A stretch of DNA of 64,000 nt from Scilla litardierei (taxonomy: Eukaryota > Streptophyta > Magnoliopsida > Asparagales > Asparagaceae): assembly GCA_030789695.1 (NCBI GenBank), contig CM061140.1, positions 80,538,422 through 80,602,421 on the forward strand. The letters are read 5' to 3'. Of the stretch, positions 57,877 to 64,000 are shown piece after piece. The notes below the pieces were generated by a model. It saw only the letters and a list, made by a program, of their open reading frames with translations, did no database searches and had not been told where the DNA came from. Position 1 is the stretch's first letter. Each line of letters opens with the position of its first letter. The translations under genes and the position numbers were made by a program.

Positions 57877-58392
57877 TCAATGATTCCATCTCCATTCCCT
57901 GCAACTGCCCTTAATCGAAATGGCCCTCGACATAATTAGCAGCTTGATGGTTGTGCCTGCCCAGCTGCCCTCAATGACTGTTAACCTCCACTGAATGCTA
58001 GATTTTTTTACGACATAAATAGTACCTTGGATTTTTGTACCTTCTCGAGCAATCTCAACCGTATCTGCATGCAATTTCTACATCATTTTCCACCCAATTG
58101 AATAAGAATTACACATATAGTGTATTTAAAAGTATATACTTACCAAATGGAAAACCTCGAAAATCCCTACTATCACACCCAAGAAAGGAAGAAAATGCTC
58201 ATGTATCCTAGAAGGTCCGCTGACCGCTGAGATCTTCTGGGAAGATTTGAAGGTGCATTTTGGTTGCGAAGTTAGACTGATTTCATTGGAGTCATCTTCT
58301 ACCGCCATCCCATTCTCTTTACAGGCATCTACATCATGAAGGAAATGGTCCACATTGAAATAACAGGAGTAACTTTCAATTTTATCTTCCAT
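57877..58392 (-). pseudogene. Two exon-like segments, unknown family
   Basis: Minus strand: a frame from ATG 58392 (start MEDKIESYSCYFNVDHFLHD) reaches a consensus donor, TTG|GTAAGT, at 58144/58143. After a 79-bp GT-AG intron (58143-58065, acceptor TGCATGCAG) a second frame continues from 58064 (DTVEIAREGTKIQGTIYVVK) to a stop at 57877. In unit B (61290-61631) the first segment is kept with an internal duplication, but the second exon is largely missing. I do not recognise the protein. Conservation of the frame between units may only reflect recent duplication. Confidence 0.35.
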
Positions 58393-58491
58393 TTACCATG
58401 GTATATTTCTACATCAAGTAGAACGAAGCAATGGTTAGAATTTGTCTGGTTAAACTGAGAAACAAATATATTGTAAGAAAAATATGTAGAA

Positions 58492-58791
58492 TACCGTGGC
58501 TATACGAGGAAGATCCGAGAAGCAGAATACTTGGCAGATGTATTTGAAACCGCTGTGGCGCGACCTCGGTGGTAATCGCTGTTGCCGGTTGCTCCCGAAG
58601 GTTAACACAGCAGCCCCTGGCCGCGTCCACACTTGGCTACGTACCGTGGCTATACGAGGAAGATCCGAGAAGCAGAATACTTGGCAGGTGTAATTGAAAC
58701 CGCTGTGGCGCGACATCGGTGGTAATCGCTGTTGCCGGTTGCTCCCAAAGGTTAACACAGCAGCCTCTGGCCGCGTCCACACTTGGCCAGA
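58492..58791. repeat. 150-bp tandem duplication, two copies
   Basis: TACCGTGGCTATACGAGGAAG starts at 58492 and again at 58642; the copies differ at a handful of bases. Unit B has only one copy (about 61731-61880). Confidence 0.9.
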
Positions 58792-59677
58792 GACTTTGGA
58801 TTTTGTACAGTATAGCTACCCAGGAGAACGGGATGAAGCAAAGAAGAATTTTTGGAGGAAGCAATTTTTCCGTGTATTTTCTTGAGGAAAGCAGTGGGAT
58901 ATAAATAGAATTCAAACAATAGCTGTTATGAATTCAAACGGTCAAATATTAAACGAGTATTAAAATAGGCTTTGAATGCTGCGTATTAAAGCGAGGCTTT
59001 AACTGCGTATTTATTGAGAGGTTTTGAATGCTGCAATCAAATTAGCAGTTACCAACATTTTAGAATGAGACGCCATTTATTATAGACGATTTGGACAGCC
59101 CATGGATGAGGATGATACTACCGTTGATTTACTTTGAGTCATGGAAAGAACCCGTGAGTCTACAGTTGTTGAGCTCGTGAATATACAATATATACAGATG
59201 TTGCGGTGTGAGTAATTTTTGAGGGTAATGTCAAACACAAAGCGAAATTTCTGTGGGCGTTCACGGTCAATTTATAGTGAAATTGACCATTCAAATTGAT
59301 GAGTATAAGTCCGTTATCCTACAGCGAGCCCTTCATTGCAAACATCTGCGTAGACAATCATATGTATCAGTTTGTAAGAGCATAGGCTAATGAATCAGTT
59401 TGGGTCTGTATCAGTATGTACATCAATATAGTTGAATTCGATTGAATATGCCTTCAGCTTGAATAAGTATCAGATTTAATTTTAAAGTTTGCATGTAGTT
59501 TCAGAGTCAGAGTGAATAAGTATCCGGTTTAATCTACAATGTTTCCAGATTGAACAAGTATAATAAGACTTAAATCTAAAAGCTTGCATGTAGGCATGAT
59601 TGGGATTCAGAATAAGTATTATTAAATTTATTCACGTGGTCGTGTTGAGAAAATTAGTCATCGATGAAACATCAGCT

Positions 59678-59870
59678 TAACGCGCACAACGAGTAAATTC
59701 TGCTGGTTGTGCGCGTTAAAAAATTGTTCATAAAATACCTTAGATGCTCAAAGCGAACAGCTGGCTCTGGCTGTGCTTGTTGTGCACTTTGCGCAATTAA
59801 AAAAACCATTATAAATATCATCAACGCGCACAACGGCCATAAATTAGTTGGTACTGGGCGTTGAGCAATT
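59678..59870. repeat. GCGCACAACG dyads of the 8-21 kb type
   Basis: AACGCGCACAACG...GGTTGTGCGCGTT, then a TGCTTGTTGTGCACTTTGCGC half, then CAACGCGCACAACGG...GGGCGTTGAGCAATTATG. These use CACAAC arms as at 12.0-20 kb, next to CACGAC-type satellite, so both dyad types occur in one element. Repeated at 62671-62865. Confidence 0.8.
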
Positions 59871-59895
59871 ATGTAAGCGGCTATTAATTTTTCCG

Positions 59896-60545
59896 TGGGG
59901 GTTAAAACGCACAAGTGTGCAGCAATTTCCATCTGCGCGCACGACGGGCAAAATTAACCCCGTCGTGAGCGTCGTGTGCGGGCAAACGCCAAGTGTGGAT
60001 CAACTTACAGCTGTGCGCACGACGGGCAAAATTACCCCCGTCGTGCGCGAGGGGGAAAACGCAATGTGTAAAGCAATTTCCATCCGCGCGCACGACGGGC
60101 AAACTAACCCCGTCGTGCGCGTGGGTTAATATGCCTAGTGTGCAACAATGACCATCCGAACGCACGACAGGCAAAAATTAACCCCGTCGTCCACGGGGGT
60201 TAAAACGCACAAGTGTGAAACAATTTCCATCCGCGCGCACGACGGCAAAATTAAACCCGTCGTGCGTGTTGTCCGCGTGGCTTAAAATGCACAAGTGTAG
60301 GGTTTTTCCAGCCGCGCGCACGACGGGCAAAAATACGCCCCGTCGTGCACGGGGGTTAAAACGCCTAGTGTGAAGCAATTTCCATCTGTGCGTTCGACAG
60401 GAAAAATTTTCACCAGTCGTGCGCGTCGTGCGCGGGGCTAAAACGTACAAGTGTGGAGCATATTCCATTTACGCGCATGACGGGCAAAATTACTCCCGTC
60501 GTGCGCGTCGTCCGCGGGGCTTAAAAAGCACAAGTGACAAGGGTG
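59896..60545. repeat. Short satellite block between duplicated units
   Basis: About eight diverged monomers of the CACGAC satellite, including the degenerate edge type. Its right part (from about 60190) matches the distal edge of the main array (from about 56685), showing that the duplication took a slice of satellite with it. Confidence 0.9.
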
Positions 60546-62890
60546 GTGAAATTTTCATACGAAGGTAGCAATATGGGTAAACATATCTTTTAATTTCTTA
60601 CAACAAGTGATTATTTTGCACAAAACCTAACATCAATTTTATACCGAATTTTTTTCAATATCAACATTCTTGTTGTCCCTTTTTACTCGGTGACGTGCAT
60701 TATAAATTGATTTGCATGGAAGGTTGGATTTTCCTACATGACTTTCAAAATCTCAGCCGCCTCAGCGTGCTATTTAACAAATCTCTCAATGATCCATCTC
60801 CATTCCCTGCTACTGCCCTTCATCGGAATGGCCCTCGACATAATTAGCAGGTTGATGGTTGTGCCTGCCCTCAACGAATGTTAACCTTCACTCCTCACCG
60901 CCAACGCCGACGCCCACCATTACCACGCAATAAGAACAGACATTGACACTTCTTGGTTTTAACTGGCCTGTCGGTCGTTTTTTCCTTTCGGTGTCACCTG
61001 TAAACCCCGCTTCTTTCACATGCAAAGTAAACAGCAGGAATCCTATTGGAAGTTTTACATGCAAAGCGACAACATTCTTGTTGTCCCTTTTTAATCGGTG
61101 ACGTGCATTATAAATTTATTTGCATGGAAGGTTGGATTTTCCTACATGACTTTCAAAATTTCTGCTGGCCTCAGCGTGCTATTTGCGAGGTATTCCATTT
61201 GGTAAGTTCCGTATCTGCATGCATGTAAAATCACCAAATTTCTACATCATTTTCCACCCAATTGAATAAGAATTTCACCTACAGTGTAATTAAAAGTATA
61301 TACTTACCAAATGGAAAACTTGGAAAATCACTACTTTCAGACGCAAGAAAGGAAGAAAATGCAACTGTATCTTAGAAGGTCCGCTGACCGCTGAGATCTT
61401 CTGGGAAGATTTGAAGGTGCATTTTGGTTGAAAATGCTTCTTTATCCTAGAAGGTACGCTGACCGCTGAGATCTTCTGGGAAGATTTGAAGGTGCATTTT
61501 GGTTGCGAAGTTAGCCGGATTTCATTGGAGTCATTTTCTACCGCCATCCCATTCTCTTTACAGGCATCTACATCATGAAGGAAATGGTCCACATTGAAAT
61601 AGCAGGAGTAACTTTCAATTTTATCTTCCATTTACAATGGTATATATCTACATCAAGCAGAACGAAGAAATGGTTAGAATTTGTCTGGTTAAACTAAGAA
61701 ACAAAAATATTGTAAGAAAAATACGTAGAATACCATGGCTATACGAGGAAGATCCGAGAAGCAGAATACTTCGCAGATGTAATTGAAACCGATGTGGCAC
61801 GACCTCGGTGGTAATCGCTGTTGCCGGTTGCTCCCGAAGGTTAACACAGCAGCCCCTGGCCGCGTCAACACTTGGGTAGTGACTTTGGATTTTGCACAGT
61901 ACAGCTACCCAGGAGAACGGGATGAAGCAAAGAAGAATTTTTGGAGGAAGCAATTTTTCCGTGTATTTTCTTGAGGAAAGAAGAGGGATATAAATAGAGT
62001 TCAAAAAATAGCTGTTATGAATTCAAACTGTCAAATATTAAACGAGTATTAAATAGGCTTTTGAATGCTGCAGTTATGAGGAATTGGACTGCCCATGGAT
62101 TAGGATGAGACTACAGTTGATTTACTGTGAGTCATGGAAAGAACCCGTGAGTCTACAGTTGTTGAGCTCGTGAATATACAGTTTATACAGATGTTGCTGT
62201 GTGAGTAATTTTTGAGGGTAATCTCAAACACAAAGCGAAATTTTTGAGGGCGTTCACGGTCCATTTATAGTGAAATTGACCATTCAAATTGATGAGTATA
62301 AGTCTGTTATCCTACATCGAGCCCTTCATTGCAAACAGCTACGTAGACAATCATATGTATCAGTTTGTAAGAGCATAGGCTAATGAATCAGTTTGGGTCT
62401 GCATCAGTATGTACATCAATATAGTTGAATTCGATTGAATATGCCTTCAGCTTGAATAAGTATCAGATTTAATTTTAAAGTTTGCATGTAGTTTCAGAGT
62501 CAGAGTGAATAAGTATCCGGTTTAATCTACAATGTTTTCAGATTGAACAAGTATAATAAGACTTAAATCTAAAAGCTTGCATGTAGGCTTGATTGGGATT
62601 CAGAATAAGTATGATTAAATTTATTCACGTGGTCGTGTTGAGAAAATTAGTCATCGATGAAACATCATCTTAACGCGCACAACGAGTAAATTCTGCTGGT
62701 TGTGCGCGTTAAACAATTGTTCATAAAATACCTTAGATGCTCAAAGCGAACAGCTGGCTCTGGCTGTGCTTGTTGTGCACTTTGCGCAATTAAAGTAACC
62801 ATTATAAATATGATCAACGCGCACAACTGCCATAAATTAGTTGGTACTGAGCGTTGAGCAAGTATGTAAGCGGCTATTAATTTTTCCAGC
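60546..62890. repeat. Segmental duplication, unit B
   Basis: Diverged copy of unit A with the right palindrome arm and one 150-bp tandem copy missing, and with its own tandem duplication of a GACCGCTGAGATCTTCTGGG segment (about 61378-61505). It ends at about 62888, where unit A runs into satellite but unit B runs into unrelated sequence (AGCTCACGTCCCACAGACC). Confidence 0.85.
61290..61631 (-). pseudogene. Unit B copy of the minus-strand exon-like segment
   Basis: Starts MEDKIESYSCYFNVDHFLHD like the unit A copy, with an in-frame internal duplication of QPKCTFKSSQKISAVS, and keeps the GTAAGTATATAC donor. Family unknown. Confidence 0.3.
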
Positions 62891-62994
62891 TCACGTCCCA
62901 CAGACCGGTCAAACATTCTTGAGAAATGCACATGTCTGGTATCAATCAGCTATAGATTTACGAACAGTCTTTTGTATATTCAAGAGAACCCCTC

Positions 62995-63600
62995 AGTTTG
63001 TAAGAGCATAGGCTAATGAATCAGTTTGGATCTGTATCAGTAATTCAGTATGTATATCAATATATTTGAATGGCTAGGTAATTTTCAAAATGTCATCAAT
63101 TTGAATATGTATGAGATTTAATCTAAAATTTTGCATGCAGTTTATGAAGTCGATTGAATATGCCTTCAGATTGAAAAGGTATCAGATTTATTTTTAAAGT
63201 TTGTATGTAGTTTCTGAGTCAGAGTGAATAAGTATCCGGTTTAATCTACAATGTTTTCAGATTGAACAAGTATAATAAGACTTAAATCTAAAAGTTTGGA
63301 AGTAGGCGTGGTTGGGATTCAGATTAAATATGATGAAATTTGGAATTTGATTGATTCACTGCGGTGGCGCGCAGTGGGAGTAAACTTATAGCATCTCACA
63401 AATATGATCAAAGAGCAAAACGGTCAAATTTATTCCCGTGGGGGCGTTGAGCAAATTTGTCATCGACGCAACTATAGAGCTTAACGCGCACAACGGGCAT
63501 AATCTTGCATGTTGTGCGCTTTGCGCAATTATGTTAGCCATAACAAATTTGCTGAACGCGCACACCGGCTCAAAGTGAACACCTGGCGATACTTGTTTCT
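62995..63600. repeat. Partial third copy of the unit A/B end
   Basis: GTTTGTAAGAGCATAGGCTAATG, TTGAATATGCCTTCAG, GTGAATAAGTATCCGG, GAACAAGTATAATAAGAC and the GCGCACAACGGG...GTTGTGCGCTTTGCGC dyads repeat the order seen at 59360-59870 and 62360-62865, with more divergence. Confidence 0.7.
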
Positions 63601-64000
63601 GCATACATTGTTAATCTAATACGTTGTTTCTGCATGAAAGAAAACTATAAATAATATTATTCTTCAATGTTAATTTTTTTAATTTTTAAGTATTTAGTAT
63701 TTCTTGTAATGTTGTAAATATTTTAAAATTTGCTCGAAAAATATCCAATATTGGTCTCAGGTAGTATGTATAATTGAGATATTTCCATCGATACTAAACT
63801 TATTACATTTGGTCATGTGCCTTGTAAAATACATTTGTAATAAATAGCCGTTACCAAGCTATGACGGTAATAAACGCAACGAAGGGCTGATATAAATTAT
63901 CCGTTGTGCGCGTCGTGCGCGGTGGTTAAAAGTCATAGTGTGAATCAATATCCATCCGCTGTACACACACGGTCTCACATCTGAGGACTCCAAAATCCAC
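63601..64000. other. AT-rich sequence ending in one satellite-like monomer
   Basis: From 63600 to about 63895 nothing is recognised. At about 63900-63965 a CCGTTGTGCGCGTCGTGCGC-GGTGGTTAAAA-...ATCAATATCCATCCG stretch is a single satellite-type monomer, so the repeat family continues beyond the window. Confidence 0.5.

Larger units (their letters stand above)
57036..59895. repeat. Segmental duplication, unit A
   Basis: The similarity to unit B starts inside the satellite edge (about 56685) and runs to about 59880. It includes the TTATACCGAATT / CATTCTTGTTGTCCCTTTTTA stretch, the palindrome, minus-strand exon-like pieces, a promoter-like module (TTATAGACGATTTGG...ATGAGGATGATACTAC) and, at the end, GCGCACAACG dyads (59678-59870). 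Unit A has a palindrome and a 150-bp tandem duplication that unit B lacks. Confidence 0.85.
44619..64000. mobile_element. Large non-autonomous MULE-like element or cluster (continues past window)
   Basis: It begins with (G)GGTAAAATGCGCC, the 72-bp terminus shared with 7992-8063, then about 190 bp with GGTGCAATTACCA-type repeats, then the satellite array, then duplicated modules also seen in the 8-21 kb region (ATGAGGATGAGACTACAGT, GCGCACAACG dyads). No transposase coding was found. The other end is not in the window. Reading it as one element is inference. Confidence 0.45.

Noticed and set aside
58409..58915. Minus-strand frames of 73-110 codons in unit A as a gene
   Set aside because: They overlap the 150-bp tandem duplication, shift between copies and have no recognisable domain. 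Only the segment with a donor and conserved start (58126-58392) was kept, at low confidence.

Overview
The window looks like nuclear DNA of a flowering plant, probably a eudicot. The reasons are AT-rich intergenic DNA, short GT-AG introns, a FAR1/FRS-type protein, fragments of plant gene families (DUF674, AP2-type, MEI2-like, HSP70, HSP90, MMTAG2-like) and plant transposon classes (CACTA, Helitron, MULE, Ty3/gypsy Tekay/Del). I see no ordinary single-copy host gene that is complete. Nearly everything is nested mobile DNA, tandem repeats and captured exon fragments. The species cannot be named from the sequence.

Layout. 1-7957: the right end of a CACTA element (to 717), an LTR-like stretch full of CAGTCGACTG palindromes (about 760-3500), quiet AT-rich DNA, the left end of a second CACTA element (5305 onward) and one orphan first exon (6025-6138). 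7958-21608: a Mutator-like (MULE) region. It opens with a (TA)n tract and a 72-bp terminal sequence and carries an intact FAR1-type transposase-like gene (9029-11555, three exons). It also holds many GCGCACAAC...GTTGTGCGC dyads, three copies of a roughly 0.5-kb module, and pieces of DUF674, HSP70 and coiled-coil genes. It runs into a 410-bp tandem array and a 500-N assembly gap (21609-22108).

22109-44597: a patchwork of exon fragments, all on the plus strand (FabG-like SDR, MMTAG2-like, AP2-type, MEI2-like, HSP90). It ends in a textbook Helitron 3' terminus (18-nt palindrome, then CTAG) at 44597. A young Ty3/gypsy Tekay/Del retrotransposon (27737-37504, 2.47-kb LTRs, target duplication GGCAC) sits inside it. 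Its gag-pol has two apparent spliceosomal introns, one nonsense codon and one frameshift.

44598-64000: after a second (TA)n tract the same 72-bp MULE-like terminus recurs with no visible mismatch. It is followed by a roughly 12-kb higher-order satellite whose monomers of about 72-83 bp are each an inverted repeat, GCGCACGACGGG...CCCGTCGTGCGC. The main repeat is five monomers (382 bp), with a four-monomer variant (307 bp). Beyond it is a tandem segmental duplication; one copy holds a near-perfect palindrome with 216-bp arms, and both copies hold minus-strand exon-like fragments.

How it may fit together (inference): the FAR1-type gene and the satellite belong to one MULE family, because they share the terminus and the dyad motif. 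FAR1/FHY3 proteins are known to bind CACGCGC, and exact copies of that heptamer recur in each satellite repeat. The satellite could therefore be an amplified array of transposase binding sites on a non-autonomous relative of the element at 8-21 kb.
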